From: Lachnospiraceae bacterium
GTDB lineage: Bacteria > Bacillota > Clostridia > Lachnospirales > Lachnospiraceae
Direction: 5' to 3'
NCBI GenBank assembly: GCA_015056735.1
Contig: SVFT01000001.1
Coordinates: forward strand, 186,001 to 250,000
DNA: 64,000 nt
The notes below the pieces were generated by a model. The model worked only from the letters and a program-made list of their open reading frames with translations, had not been told where the DNA came from and did no database searches. Below, in pieces: positions 51,007-59,957 of this stretch (within the stretch, counting starts at the first letter, position 1; each line of letters starts with the position of its first letter). The translations under genes were made by a program, and so were the position numbers.

Positions 51007-52929
51007 GTGAAAAAGAAATGTGTGATATACCCGGTCATTGCAACGATCACACTGGCAGCTGCGACTGTTTTATCAGGCTGCGGCAGCAAGGAAGAGGAGC
51101 AGGCGGCACCGCCCGCAGTAAAAGAAGAGACCGCTAAGGAGACGGAAACCGCGCCGCAGGCGCAGGAGCCCGCCAAAGAGATCGAACCGGGCGATCATGT
51201 CCTTTTATCACCCGGAGCAGACATCGTTTATATCGTGGACGGCTCCGGCAGGAAAATTCGTGAATACGACCTGGAAGAGATCCGGAAATACCCGAATCTG
51301 GAGTCGTTTTATGTAAACTCATATTCGTTCGTCGGTGAGAAAGACGGTGTTCTTATTTTCTACGAGTCCAATCAGTATCCGTGGCGCGATGAATACGGCT
51401 GTGAGGTCTATGCCGTCGATACAAAGGAGCAGACGGTGACGATCCTTGATTCCGACGAGGGCGAAGGGATCGATATCAACCGGGCATCGCTCTATAAAGA
51501 TGCCGTCTATACGCTCCGGACAGAGGGCGGATCCTATCACGAGAATATGATCGAGGGCACGCCGGCATCAGGGCTTAAGGTCGGACGATCCCCATATGAT
51601 AAAGTCCTTTCGAAGATCTCGCGCGATCAATATGATCTCATCATGTCCGAGTTTGCCTATGAGAGAGGCAGCGTGACACAGAGCTTTACGGAAGCGGGCT
51701 ATCTCCTTGTATTTGACCAGTCCGGAGAGCAATACCTGAAACTCACATCCGATGGAAAGATGACGCCGCTCTCTTCCATGCCAAAGCGCAATGAAGTCGT
51801 CTGCCATTATGATGCATACGGGATCGTTTACGAGCACTATCAGGCAGAGGGTGAGCCGGATGCGAGCGGGATCTACTATCTGGATCTGCAGACGGATCAA
51901 AAGAAAAAACTGTTGGAATATGCTGCAGATCAGGCATATACCAATGTACTGACTTATCACGGCGGCCTTGTATACGTGGTGCAGGAAGATCAGTCCGAGT
52001 ACGGTCATTCCGGGTACCTTGTGGTGGCGATCGATCCGCAAACAGGGACGCGCACAGATCTTTTCACAGAAGAGGATACGCCTGGGATCGGCTATGAGGT
52101 TCGAGGCGGAGATGTCCGCAACGGGCTTCGGATCATCAGCGGCGATCTCTACTATCCTGCCATAGTCGGCAGCGACTTAAAATGGGTCCGCGTCGGAGAA
52201 AACGGTGAGGGGCGCGAAGACATCGGCTGCCCGATCCAGGAATTACCTTCACTCAAACTGGGGCAGATCACTTATGAGAGCGATGAGATCAAGTGTCCAT
52301 ATTGCGGGACGACTCTGTACCGGTTCTATGCCGAGTGCTTTAGAGTGAATGATGATGTATCGCCTGAATCCGCAAAGATCAATGCGGATCTGAAGGATGC
52401 GTTCTTAAAGTTCCCCGAGCAGGATCTGGAGTATCAGAAGACGCTGGAGCGTGACGACAGCGAATGCGAAGAGCATAAGGAATATCCGGATCAGTACGGC
52501 GAGACATACGAATCCAGAGTCGGCGAAGTAAAGATCATGAGGGATCGTTATCTGGTGGTCTATGAGAGCAGCTACTGGTACGGCGGCGGTGCGCACGGAC
52601 AGCCGGGCTTTGGCCAGTTTATGTATGACCTGAATACGGGCAGGCGTATGACGATACAGGACTTCTTCGATGGCAGCGAAGAAGATTTCAAGAAGCTCTG
52701 CGCGGAGAAGACCGTGGAAAATATGCAAAGCTACGGCGCAGAGGAGAGCCCGTATTTTGAGACGGATCCGGACATTGTATATCAGAGTGCATACGAGCAG
52801 AACGGATTCCTGTCACAGGTGGACTTCATGGAGGACGGCGTGTATCTGGTATATCCGCCTTATGAAATGGGACCGTTTGCGTCCGGTTTTATCGAAGTAA
52901 AGCTTCTGGATGATTCCGTTTACGATTAA
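51007..52929 (+). CDS. Lipoprotein with C-terminal DUF3298-like domain
   Basis: A 640-residue exported lipoprotein: signal KKKCVIYPVIATITLAAATVLSGCG with lipobox LSGC, a Glu/Ala-rich linker, then about 400 residues of repeating beta strands (YYLDLQTDQKKKLLEYA; VVAIDPQTGTRTDLF) that resemble a propeller of the DUF5050 type. A CPYCG pair lies at ~432. The C-terminal ~180 residues (YWYGGGAHGQPGF, YDLNTGRRMTIQDFF, YLVYPPYEMGPFASGF) match DUF4163/DUF3298 domains found in PdaC and RsiV. GTG 51007 follows AAGGAG. Possibly a cell-envelope sensor or wall-binding protein. Confidence 0.72.
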   Translation: MKKKCVIYPVIATITLAAATVLSGCGSKEEEQAAPPAVKEETAKETETAPQAQEPAKEIEPGDHVLLSPGADIVYIVDGSGRKIREYDLEEIRKYPNLESFYVNSYSFVGEKDGVLIFYESNQYPWRDEYGCEVYAVDTKEQTVTILDSDEGEGIDINRASLYKDAVYTLRTEGGSYHENMIEGTPASGLKVGRSPYDKVLSKISRDQYDLIMSEFAYERGSVTQSFTEAGYLLVFDQSGEQYLKLTSDGKMTPLSSMPKRNEVVCHYDAYGIVYEHYQAEGEPDASGIYYLDLQTDQKKKLLEYAADQAYTNVLTYHGGLVYVVQEDQSEYGHSGYLVVAIDPQTGTRTDLFTEEDTPGIGYEVRGGDVRNGLRIISGDLYYPAIVGSDLKWVRVGENGEGREDIGCPIQELPSLKLGQITYESDEIKCPYCGTTLYRFYAECFRVNDDVSPESAKINADLKDAFLKFPEQDLEYQKTLERDDSECEEHKEYPDQYGETYESRVGEVKIMRDRYLVVYESSYWYGGGAHGQPGFGQFMYDLNTGRRMTIQDFFDGSEEDFKKLCAEKTVENMQSYGAEESPYFETDPDIVYQSAYEQNGFLSQVDFMEDGVYLVYPPYEMGPFASGFIEVKLLDDSVYD

Positions 52930-52956
52930 AGATAATTGATATATTCATGAAAAAGT

Positions 52957-52991
52957 GAAAGACTTCCGGCCGAAGTCTTTCATTTTTTTTG
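52957..52991 (+). terminator. Terminator of DUF3298 lipoprotein gene
   Basis: GAAAGACTTC/GAAGTCTTTC stem over a 5-base loop followed by ATTTTTTTT. Confidence 0.85.
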
Positions 52992-52999
52992 TATAAGTA

Positions 53000-53028
53000 T
53001 TGATTTTCAACAAAAAGATAGGAATAAT
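53000..53028 (+). promoter_or_regulatory. Promoter of proline operon
   Basis: TTGATT at 53000-53005 and AATAAT at 53023-53028, 17 bases apart, about 45 bases before proB. The leader is too short for a T-box. Confidence 0.5.
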
Positions 53029-53071
53029 GAAAGAAAACGCTTTAATACGATAAAGACAAGAGGGGAATACC

Positions 53072-53878
53072 ATGTGGCAGAAAAATTGTTACAGGATCGT
53101 CGTAAAGGTCGGTACCTCCACGCTCACGCATGACTCGGGTGCGGCAAATCTGCACAGCATCGAGCGTCTGGTGCGTGTGCTCGCGGATCTGGAGGGCTAC
53201 GGTCATGAAGTGATCCTGGTATCGTCCGGCGCGATCGCGATCGGCAAGTCCAAACTGAATCTGCAAAAGCGTCCGACGGAGCTTCGCATGAAGCAGGCAA
53301 CGGCAGCGGTCGGACAGTGCAGACTGATGCATCTGTATGATCAGTTTTTCGGAGAATACAACAGGGGTGTCGCACAGATCCTGCTGACGGATGAGGATGT
53401 GGCGGATCCTGTCAGGAGAGAACATTTAAGCGGTACGTTTGCGGCGCTTCTTGAACTGGGCGTGATCCCGATCGTCAACGAGAATGACTCGGTCTCCTCG
53501 GCCGAGATTGAGACGGGTGCCCAGAAAGTACTCGGTGATAACGATACGCTGTCCGCGATCGTGGCAAAACTGTGCAACGCGGACATACTGATCCTCTTAT
53601 CGGATATTGATGGGCTCTATGATGCGGATCCGCATACCGATCCAGATGCAAAGATGATCCATACCGTCAACGATATCGCGAAAGTGGAAGGTCTCGCAGG
53701 CGGCGTCGGCACCTGGAGAGGTACCGGCGGCATGATCACGAAGATCCAGGCTGCAAAGATTGCAACGCAGGCAGGCTGCGATATGGTCATTTCCAATGGC
53801 TCCAAGCCTGATCTGATCTATGATATCGTGGCTGGAAAAGAAGTCGGCACAAGATTTCTGGCACAGAAGGATGTGTAA
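53072..53878 (+). CDS. proB: Glutamate 5-kinase, short form without PUA
   Basis: First step of proline synthesis: ATP-dependent phosphorylation of glutamate. Amino acid kinase fold with VVKVGTSTLTH near the N-terminus, VSSGAIAIGKSKL, GVIPIVNENDSVS, FGDNDTLSA-like LGDNDTLSAIVA and GTGGMITKIQAAKIA. At 268 residues it lacks the C-terminal PUA domain of the ~367-residue E. coli enzyme, as do several clostridial forms. Followed by proA after 34 bases. Confidence 0.93.
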   Translation: MWQKNCYRIVVKVGTSTLTHDSGAANLHSIERLVRVLADLEGYGHEVILVSSGAIAIGKSKLNLQKRPTELRMKQATAAVGQCRLMHLYDQFFGEYNRGVAQILLTDEDVADPVRREHLSGTFAALLELGVIPIVNENDSVSSAEIETGAQKVLGDNDTLSAIVAKLCNADILILLSDIDGLYDADPHTDPDAKMIHTVNDIAKVEGLAGGVGTWRGTGGMITKIQAAKIATQAGCDMVISNGSKPDLIYDIVAGKEVGTRFLAQKDV

Positions 53879-53912
53879 GACGGCGAAAATGCTTTGAGAT
53901 GGGGAGAAAACG

Positions 53913-55163
53913 ATGACAGTACTGGAGCAACAGGGCGAGCAGGCGCGCGTGGCTGCAAAGAGACTTGCCACTGCGTCAACAAGGCGCAAAAACAAAGCGC
54001 TTCTTAGCATGGCGGAAGCAATCGGCTTACGAAGAAAAGAATGGCTGGCGGCCAATGAAGTTGACATAACAAAGGCGAGAGAAGACGGTATGAGTGAACC
54101 GATGCTTGATCGCCTGAAGCTGACGGATGCGCGTATTGACGGGATCATCCGGGGGATCCGCGAAGTCGTGGAGTTGCCGGATCCGATCGGCTGTGAATAC
54201 GATGAAGTGATCCGTCCGAATGGCCTCAAGATCGTAAAAAGGAGTGTGCCGCTCGGCGTGATCGCCATCATCTATGAAGCACGTCCGAATGTCACGGTAG
54301 ATGCCGCGGCGCTGACGCTGAAGTCCGGCAACGCCGTGATCCTAAGAGGCGGCAAAGAAGCGATCGAATCAAACAAAGCCGTCATAAAGATCATGCGCGC
54401 TGCGATCGAAGCGGCCGGTCTTCCTGCCGACTGCGTTCAGCTCGTTGCAAGCACGGACCGTGAGAGTGCAAATGAACTGATGCATCTTAATCAGTACGTG
54501 GATGTACTGATCCCGCGAGGCGGACGGGGACTAATCAGGAGCGTGGTGGCAAACGCAGGGGTTCCGGTCATTCGGACGGGAGAGGGTGTATGCCATGTCT
54601 ATATTGACGAAGATGCCGATCTTGAGATGGGAGCGAAAATCCTTTATAACGCCAAGTGTCAGCGCCCGAGCGTATGTAACGCGGCAGAATGCGTGATCGT
54701 GCATGAGAGCGTTCTGGAGGCTTTTTTCAAGGAGGCACTGCCGCTTCTTGATGAGAAAAAGACGATCCTTCGATGTGACGAGCGCGCCCTTGCGGTCCTT
54801 GGCGACAGGGCTGTTCCTGCGACGGAAGAAGACTGGGATACGGAATACGGTAACTATACATTGGCTGTTAAGACGGTCGACAGTCTTGAGGAGGCAATCG
54901 CTTTTATCGATGCCCATACGACAGGACACTCCGAGGCGATCGTGACAGAAAACGATGAGCATGCGGCAGAGTTTTTGAACCGCATTGACGCGGCGGCAGT
55001 CTATGTGAATGCTTCGACGAGGTTTACAGACGGAGGAGAATTCGGTCTGGGCGCGGAGATCGGCATCTCAACGCAGAAGATGCATGCCCGCGGACCGATG
55101 GGACTGAAAGAACTGACGTCTTACAAATATGTTGTTGTCGGCGCAGGACAGGTCAGAGAATGA
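53913..55163 (+). CDS. proA: Gamma-glutamyl phosphate reductase
   Basis: Second step of proline synthesis: NADPH-dependent reduction of glutamyl phosphate to glutamate semialdehyde. 416 residues; hallmarks VPLGVIAIIYEARPNVTVDAAALTLKSGNA, LIPRGGRGLI, the catalytic Cys region AKCQRPSVCNAAE and FGLGAEIGISTQKMHARGPMGL. Ribosome site GGGGAG lies before ATG 53913. Confidence 0.95.
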   Translation: MTVLEQQGEQARVAAKRLATASTRRKNKALLSMAEAIGLRRKEWLAANEVDITKAREDGMSEPMLDRLKLTDARIDGIIRGIREVVELPDPIGCEYDEVIRPNGLKIVKRSVPLGVIAIIYEARPNVTVDAAALTLKSGNAVILRGGKEAIESNKAVIKIMRAAIEAAGLPADCVQLVASTDRESANELMHLNQYVDVLIPRGGRGLIRSVVANAGVPVIRTGEGVCHVYIDEDADLEMGAKILYNAKCQRPSVCNAAECVIVHESVLEAFFKEALPLLDEKKTILRCDERALAVLGDRAVPATEEDWDTEYGNYTLAVKTVDSLEEAIAFIDAHTTGHSEAIVTENDEHAAEFLNRIDAAAVYVNASTRFTDGGEFGLGAEIGISTQKMHARGPMGLKELTSYKYVVVGAGQVRE

Positions 55164-55228
55164 AGAGGTTTACATAACGCCATTAAACCACAAGCAGACA
55201 CACTGTTTACATAAAACTACAGGAGAAT

Positions 55229-56041
55229 ATGAAAATGACTACATACGGGTTTATCGGATGCGGCAATATGGGCGGTGCGCTCGCGCGCGCGGTCTGCCGC
55301 AGGACCGATCCGAAAGATGTGTATCTTGCAAACAGGAGCCGAGAGAAGGCGGAAACACTGGCAAAGGAGCTTGGCGCGAATGTCTCTTCTAATGAGACGA
55401 TCGCGCGGGAGTGTGACTATATCTTTCTTGGCGTGAAGCCGCAGATGATGGAGGAGATGCTGTGCGGCATTCGCTCTTTTCTCAAGGAAAGGAAGACTGT
55501 GCCGGTCCTTGTGACGATGGCGGCGGCGCTTGCAATCGGGGATATCAGGCGGATGGCGGATACGGATTGTCACATCATCCGGATCATGCCCAATACGCCC
55601 GTTTCCGTGGGAGAAGGCGTGATCCTTTATACATGTGATGAGGCTGTTACGGATGATGAGAAAAGGAGCCTGCTCGATGTCCTTTCCGATGCCGGAATGT
55701 GCGTCGAGATGCCGGAGAAGCTGATCGATGCGGGAAGTGCTCTTTCGGGGTGCGGGCCGGCGTTTGCGCAGATGTTTATCGAAGGCCTTGCGGACGGTGC
55801 CGTTGCCTGCGGCGTTCCGAGAGCCGATGCGACAAGACTTGCGGCGCAGATGCTTCTAGGCAGCGCGAAGCTTACGATCGAATCAGGCAAGAGCCCCGGA
55901 ACACTCAAAGAAGAAGTCTGCTCGCCTGGCGGGACCACGATTCAAGGCGTACGCGTTCTGGAAGAGCGTGCTTTCGGCGGCGCGGCAATGGATGCCGTGA
56001 TCGCTGCGTATGAGAAGACGATTCGGCTGAAAGCGAAATAG
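55229..56041 (+). CDS. proC: Pyrroline-5-carboxylate reductase
   Basis: Last step of proline synthesis: reduces pyrroline-5-carboxylate with NAD(P)H. 270 residues with the Rossmann motif GFIGCGNMGGALA, VKPQMMEEM, IIRIMPNTPVSVGEG, SALSGCGPAFAQMFIEGLADGAV and CSPGGTTIQGVRVLE. ATG 55229 lies just after AGGAG; ATG 55235 is a possible alternative. It follows proA by 65 bases, completing the pathway in one operon. Confidence 0.94.
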   Translation: MKMTTYGFIGCGNMGGALARAVCRRTDPKDVYLANRSREKAETLAKELGANVSSNETIARECDYIFLGVKPQMMEEMLCGIRSFLKERKTVPVLVTMAAALAIGDIRRMADTDCHIIRIMPNTPVSVGEGVILYTCDEAVTDDEKRSLLDVLSDAGMCVEMPEKLIDAGSALSGCGPAFAQMFIEGLADGAVACGVPRADATRLAAQMLLGSAKLTIESGKSPGTLKEEVCSPGGTTIQGVRVLEERAFGGAAMDAVIAAYEKTIRLKAK

Positions 56042-56059
56042 ACACATGATACAAGCTAG

Positions 56060-56088
56060 TTGACATAACATGGAGGACGAAATATAGG
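56060..56088 (+). promoter_or_regulatory. Promoter of DUF362 gene
   Basis: TTGACA at 56060-56065 and TATAGG at 56083-56088, 17 bases apart. The -35 context (AGTTGACATAAC) is echoed at 56091 (AGTTGGCATAAC). Confidence 0.55.
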
Positions 56089-56123
56089 ACAGTTGGCATA
56101 ACGTAGAATCAAGGAGGGTATAT

Positions 56124-57251
56124 ATGGGCGAAAGATCCAAAGTTTACTTTACAGATTTCAGAACCATGATCGGAACGCCGCTTACGGCAAAACTGCAGAA
56201 ACTGATCAGAAAGGCAGGTATCGGCGAGATCGACATGGATGGCAAGTTCGTTGCGATCAAGATGCATTTCGGAGAGCTGGGCAACCTCGCGTACATCCGC
56301 CCGAACTATGCAAAGGCGGTCGCGGATGTGGTGAAGGAACTCGGCGGGCAGCCTTTTCTCACAGACTGTAATACACTCTATCCGGGCAGCCGTAAAAATG
56401 CGCTCGATCATATGACCTGCGCGGAACTGAACGGGTTTAACTCCATCACGACGGGATGCCATGTGATCATCGGAGACGGCCTTCGCGGCACGGACGAGAT
56501 CGAAGTGCCCATTGAAGGTGGTGAGATCTTCAAGACCGCACTCATCGGACGAGCGGTCATGGATGCGGATGTCTTCATCTCGCTTACACACTTTAAAGGG
56601 CATGAAGAAGCGGGCTTTGGCGGTACGATCAAGAACATCGGCATGGGCTGCGGAAGCCGTGCAGGCAAGATGCAGCAGCACATGGACGGAAAGCCGCATG
56701 TGATCGAATCGAAATGTCGCAAGTGCGGACGCTGCGCAAAGGAGTGCGGCTCCGATGCAATCGATTACAAGAACGGCACCGCGCATATCGACCAGGACAT
56801 CTGCAAAGGATGCGGGCGTTGTATCGGCGCCTGTGCGTTTGATGCGATCGAGAACAACAACTGGGATGCGGCGGAGAATCTGGGCCGAAGAATGGCAGAG
56901 TATACGAAGGCCGTTGTTGACGGCAGGCCCTGTTTTCACATATCACTCGTACAGGACATCTCGCCTAACTGCGACTGCCATGGAGAAAATGATGCGCCCA
57001 TCCTGCCTGATGTCGGTATGCTGGCATCGTTTGACCCCGTTGCGCTTGATCAGGCATGCGTCGACCTTTGCGAGAAGCAGGAGCCGATCCGCAACTCGCA
57101 GCTTGGCGATCACTTGGCGCGCCCTGACTGGCACCATCACCACGAACACTTTAAGGACAACAACCCGAATGTAGCCTGGAAAGAGACACTTGAACACTCG
57201 GAAAAGATTGGTATCGGAACGCGCGAGTATGATCTGATTGTGGTAAAATAA
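56124..57251 (+). CDS. DUF362 domain ferredoxin-like protein
   Basis: A 375-residue cytoplasmic protein of the DUF362 family. The N-terminal ~190 residues have the family pattern (MHFGELGNLAYIRPNYAKAVADVV, FLTDCNTLYPGSRKNA, FISLTHFKGHEEAGFGGTIKNIGMGCGSRAGK). Two 4Fe-4S motifs follow at ~195-240: CRKCGRCAKEC and CKGCGRCIGAC. A C-terminal DUF362 half follows (DISPNCDCHGENDAPILPDVGMLAS). Function unproven; likely an electron-transfer or metal-centre protein. AAGGAGGG precedes ATG 56124. Confidence 0.88.
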   Translation: MGERSKVYFTDFRTMIGTPLTAKLQKLIRKAGIGEIDMDGKFVAIKMHFGELGNLAYIRPNYAKAVADVVKELGGQPFLTDCNTLYPGSRKNALDHMTCAELNGFNSITTGCHVIIGDGLRGTDEIEVPIEGGEIFKTALIGRAVMDADVFISLTHFKGHEEAGFGGTIKNIGMGCGSRAGKMQQHMDGKPHVIESKCRKCGRCAKECGSDAIDYKNGTAHIDQDICKGCGRCIGACAFDAIENNNWDAAENLGRRMAEYTKAVVDGRPCFHISLVQDISPNCDCHGENDAPILPDVGMLASFDPVALDQACVDLCEKQEPIRNSQLGDHLARPDWHHHHEHFKDNNPNVAWKETLEHSEKIGIGTREYDLIVVK

Positions 57252-57291
57252 AAACAAGAGTAATACTTCGTTTGAAGGAGCATGGCCGCTT

Positions 57292-59298
57292 ATGGACAAA
57301 CCGCTTTTTTCCGAAGAGATCAAAAGTGTATATGAGCATTCGGCGATCCCGCTTGCCGTGTATTATGTGGAAGGGGGACGTTTTCAGACCTATCTTGTTT
57401 CCGACGGCTTTTGCAGGGCCTATGAGACAACAAGAGAAGATTTGGTCATGCGTTTGAACGGAGCCGATCCGTTCGTTAACATCCTCGAGAAGCAGGAGAT
57501 GGCCGAGGCCGTACGCGACTTTTCGGATTATGATGCCGAGTATAACATCGTCTTCCATGAGTATGTCGGCCCGAACAGGCGGCTGATCACGGTGCATGCC
57601 ATCGGTAATCACGAGTATACGCCGGATGGCAGGCGATACAGTGTCATTCGTTATCACGAGCTGTCGGATATCGCGCAGCGCAAATTGTTCCGTAATGAAG
57701 AGGAGCAGCTGCACATGGCACTCGACGGCCTTTCGCGAGATTTTGACGTAATCTGGCTGATTGACTGTAATGACCATACGATCACGCTTCTGCAGAGCAA
57801 GCAGGGTGTCGGTGTCGTGCAGGGCGCAGTTGAGGATGCAAGGAAGCTGGGTGTCTATGAGAATGCCGTGGCAGGCCTTATCAAAACAAGGATCGTGGAA
57901 GAAGATCGTGAACGCCTTTCGAAGCAGCTTTCGTTTGAGGAGCTTGAGAAAAATGTTCCGGAGACCGGCGTTTATTCCTGTAATTACAGGCAGCACGACG
58001 AGAAAGGCGGCTACCGCTATCTTCAGATGTGCTTTGCAAAAGCGGAGTGGAACGGTGTTCGTAACTTTATCGTCGGCATCCGTAACGTTGAGAGCATGAT
58101 CAGGCAGCAGCTTGAGAACCAGCGTAAACTGGAAGAAGCGCTTGAACGGGCGGAAGCGGCAACAAAGGCAAAGTCAGCTTTTCTCTTTAATATGAGCCAT
58201 GATATTCGAACGCCGCTCAATGCGATCCTCGGCTTTGTCAAGCTTGCACGCGAGAAGAAAGATTCCGACGGCAAGCTTGAAGACTATCTGGACAAGATCA
58301 GTATTTCCGGTGAGCATCTTTTAAGCATCTTAAATGAAGTGCTTGAGATGGCGAGGATTGAGAACAACCGTCTGGTGATTACTACGGATCTCTACAGTAT
58401 GGACCTCTTTCTGTCCGATTGTAAGATGATGATGGAAGGGGAGATGAAGAAAAAGAATCTCACGCTTGTGACCGAGCGTGATCTTCCCTACCCGTATCTG
58501 TATTTCGACCGTGAGCATATGCTGGAGGTCTGCATAAACATTCTTTCCAATGCCGTGAAGTATACACCGCCCGGCGGAACGATCCGCGTCAGCACGGTGG
58601 AACTTCCCGGCGATACGCTGAATGAGCGGATCGTGGAATTCGTCATAGAAGATACCGGATGCGGCATGAGCGAAGATTTTGTCGAGCATGCATTTGACGC
58701 TTTCGAACGCGAGCGCACCCAGCATGGGTCGGGGGTACCGGGTACCGGCCTGGGTCTTGCCATTGTAAAGCGACTGGTTGATCTGATGGGCGGTACGATC
58801 AGGATCGAGAGTAAGCTTGGTGTCGGAACGAAGGTCATCATGCGTCTGCCGATGAAGATCGGTCTGGAGTCCGAAAAGAAGGCGGAACAGACAGGCGTTG
58901 ATATCTCTGTGATCCCGGCGGGAATGAAGATCCTTCTTGCGGAGGATAATGAACTGAATGCGGAGATTGCGATCGAACTTCTGAGTGATCGCGGATTTCA
59001 GGTCGATCTTGCCGAGAACGGCGCGGTCTGCCTTGAAAAGTATGCTTCCGCACCGGTTGGCACGTATGATGTAATCCTCATGGATGTGCAGATGCCGGTC
59101 ATGGACGGCTATACCGCAACGAAGCAGATCAGGCAGTTGGATGCACGCCGTGCCATGATCCCCATTATCGCGATGACAGCGAATGCGTTTAAAGAGGATG
59201 TGGAGAAGGCGATGGCGGCCGGAATGGATCGTCATGTGGCGAAACCGATCGATGTTACGAAGCTGGAAGAGGCGCTGGTTTCGGTGCTGAAAAGATAG
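57292..59298 (+). CDS. Hybrid sensor histidine kinase / response regulator
   Basis: A 668-residue soluble signalling protein without membrane helix. Residues 1-125 and ~140-270 look like two PAS-type sensor domains; HisKA has the phospho-His in FNMSHDIRTPLN (H303); the ATPase domain has ILSNAVKYTPPGG, DTGCGMS and GTGLGLAIVKRLV; the receiver at ~545-668 has LLAEDNE and the phospho-Asp in VILMDVQMPVMDG (~597), plus MTANAF and KPID. No output domain is attached, so a downstream partner must exist elsewhere. GAAGGAG precedes ATG 57292. Confidence 0.9.
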   Translation: MDKPLFSEEIKSVYEHSAIPLAVYYVEGGRFQTYLVSDGFCRAYETTREDLVMRLNGADPFVNILEKQEMAEAVRDFSDYDAEYNIVFHEYVGPNRRLITVHAIGNHEYTPDGRRYSVIRYHELSDIAQRKLFRNEEEQLHMALDGLSRDFDVIWLIDCNDHTITLLQSKQGVGVVQGAVEDARKLGVYENAVAGLIKTRIVEEDRERLSKQLSFEELEKNVPETGVYSCNYRQHDEKGGYRYLQMCFAKAEWNGVRNFIVGIRNVESMIRQQLENQRKLEEALERAEAATKAKSAFLFNMSHDIRTPLNAILGFVKLAREKKDSDGKLEDYLDKISISGEHLLSILNEVLEMARIENNRLVITTDLYSMDLFLSDCKMMMEGEMKKKNLTLVTERDLPYPYLYFDREHMLEVCINILSNAVKYTPPGGTIRVSTVELPGDTLNERIVEFVIEDTGCGMSEDFVEHAFDAFERERTQHGSGVPGTGLGLAIVKRLVDLMGGTIRIESKLGVGTKVIMRLPMKIGLESEKKAEQTGVDISVIPAGMKILLAEDNELNAEIAIELLSDRGFQVDLAENGAVCLEKYASAPVGTYDVILMDVQMPVMDGYTATKQIRQLDARRAMIPIIAMTANAFKEDVEKAMAAGMDRHVAKPIDVTKLEEALVSVLKR

Positions 59299-59321
59299 AA
59301 TAAAATTTTTCGATTTATAGG

Positions 59322-59350
59322 TTGACTTTCAACAATTCGGATGCTAATAT
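59322..59350 (+). promoter_or_regulatory. Promoter of tRNA-Leu(AAG)
   Basis: TTGACT at 59322-59327 and TAATAT at 59345-59350, 17 bases apart, 26 bases before the tRNA. Confidence 0.65.
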
Positions 59351-59376
59351 ATTACTTGCGTCACGAATATGTGAAT

Positions 59377-59460
59377 GCGGAAGTGTCGGAATTGGCAGAC
59401 GAGCAAGACTAAGGATCTTGTGACGGTTACGTCGTGTGGGTTCAAGTCCCATCTTCCGCA
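59377..59460 (+). tRNA. tRNA-Leu (anticodon AAG)
   Basis: 84-nt class II tRNA: acceptor GCGGAAG/CTTCCGC, anticodon loop CTAAGGA between CAAGA and TCTTG, variable arm TGACGGTTACGTCG, T-arm TGGG-TTCAAGT-CCCA, discriminator A; CCA not encoded. Confidence 0.95.
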
Positions 59461-59471
59461 GGTGAAAAGAA

Positions 59472-59503
59472 AAAGCACGGGAAAGTATCCCGTGCTTTTT
59501 TCT
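59472..59503 (+). terminator. tRNA-Leu(AAG) terminator
   Basis: AAAAGCACGGG pairs with CCCGTGCTTTT over a short loop, ending TTTTTTC. Confidence 0.85.
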
Positions 59504-59509
59504 TTTGAC

Positions 59510-59557
59510 CGAAGGAAGCGGGATTTGAACCCAGTGGGTTCATCTCCGCTTCGCTCC
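59510..59557 (+). repeat. Inverted tRNA-Leu tail after terminator
   Basis: GAAGGAAGCGGGATTTGAACCC (59510-59531) is close to the reverse complement of the tRNA's own T-arm and acceptor tail. It is followed by GAACCC-AGT-GGGTTC and GC-rich sequence. The same order occurs beside tRNA-Leu(CAG). Confidence 0.55.
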
Positions 59558-59749
59558 GGTCGGCGCAAAGCCGTTCTACGTTCCACTTCGGTCGGTGCTA
59601 AACACTCGTCCCCCGGACGAGTAGCACCCCCCGGACCTCGAGCGCCCCATCTTCCGCAGGTCGGCGCAAAACCGTTCTACGTTCCACTTCGGTCGGTGCT
59701 AAACACTCGTCCCCCGGACGAGTAGCACCCCCCGGACCTCGTGCGCCCC
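59558..59749 (+). repeat. Tandem ~90-bp repeat with tRNA-tail spacer
   Basis: Two copies (59558-59648 and 59659-59749) starting GGTCGGCGCAAA and ending GACCTCG-N-GCGCCCC differ at only a few bases; their period is 101 bp. The spacer CATCTTCCGCAGG repeats the 3' end of the tRNA-Leu. Each copy contains a stable fold: GGTGCT and ACTCGTC paired to GACGAGT and AGCACC. No coding potential. Confidence 0.75.
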
Positions 59750-59957
59750 CGCCTTTATCTCATACAGATTCTTATCAGCGTTCTTGCGAATTTTTTTGAT
59801 CAAGATTACAATTTAAAGCAGAGGAGGGGAAATTTTGTCTGCTATAACAACCAGAGGAAGAACGATGATGAGGATTAGGATTAGGAAACGACTCGTGATA
59901 ACGGCCATGATGCCGATCATAGCGGCGGCGCTGGTAGGGTTTTCGGGAGAAAAGAAA

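Noticed and set aside
53035-53071. T-box or proline-sensing leader before proB
   Set aside because: The leader is under 45 bases and has no T-box motif or terminator.
58330-59235. 301-codon minus-strand frame opposite the histidine kinase
   Set aside because: It lies wholly in the kinase gene, which has all conserved boxes; no independent signals.
59370-59760. Repeat region as CRISPR array
   Set aside because: Only two ~90-bp copies; spacer is tRNA sequence and no cas genes are present.
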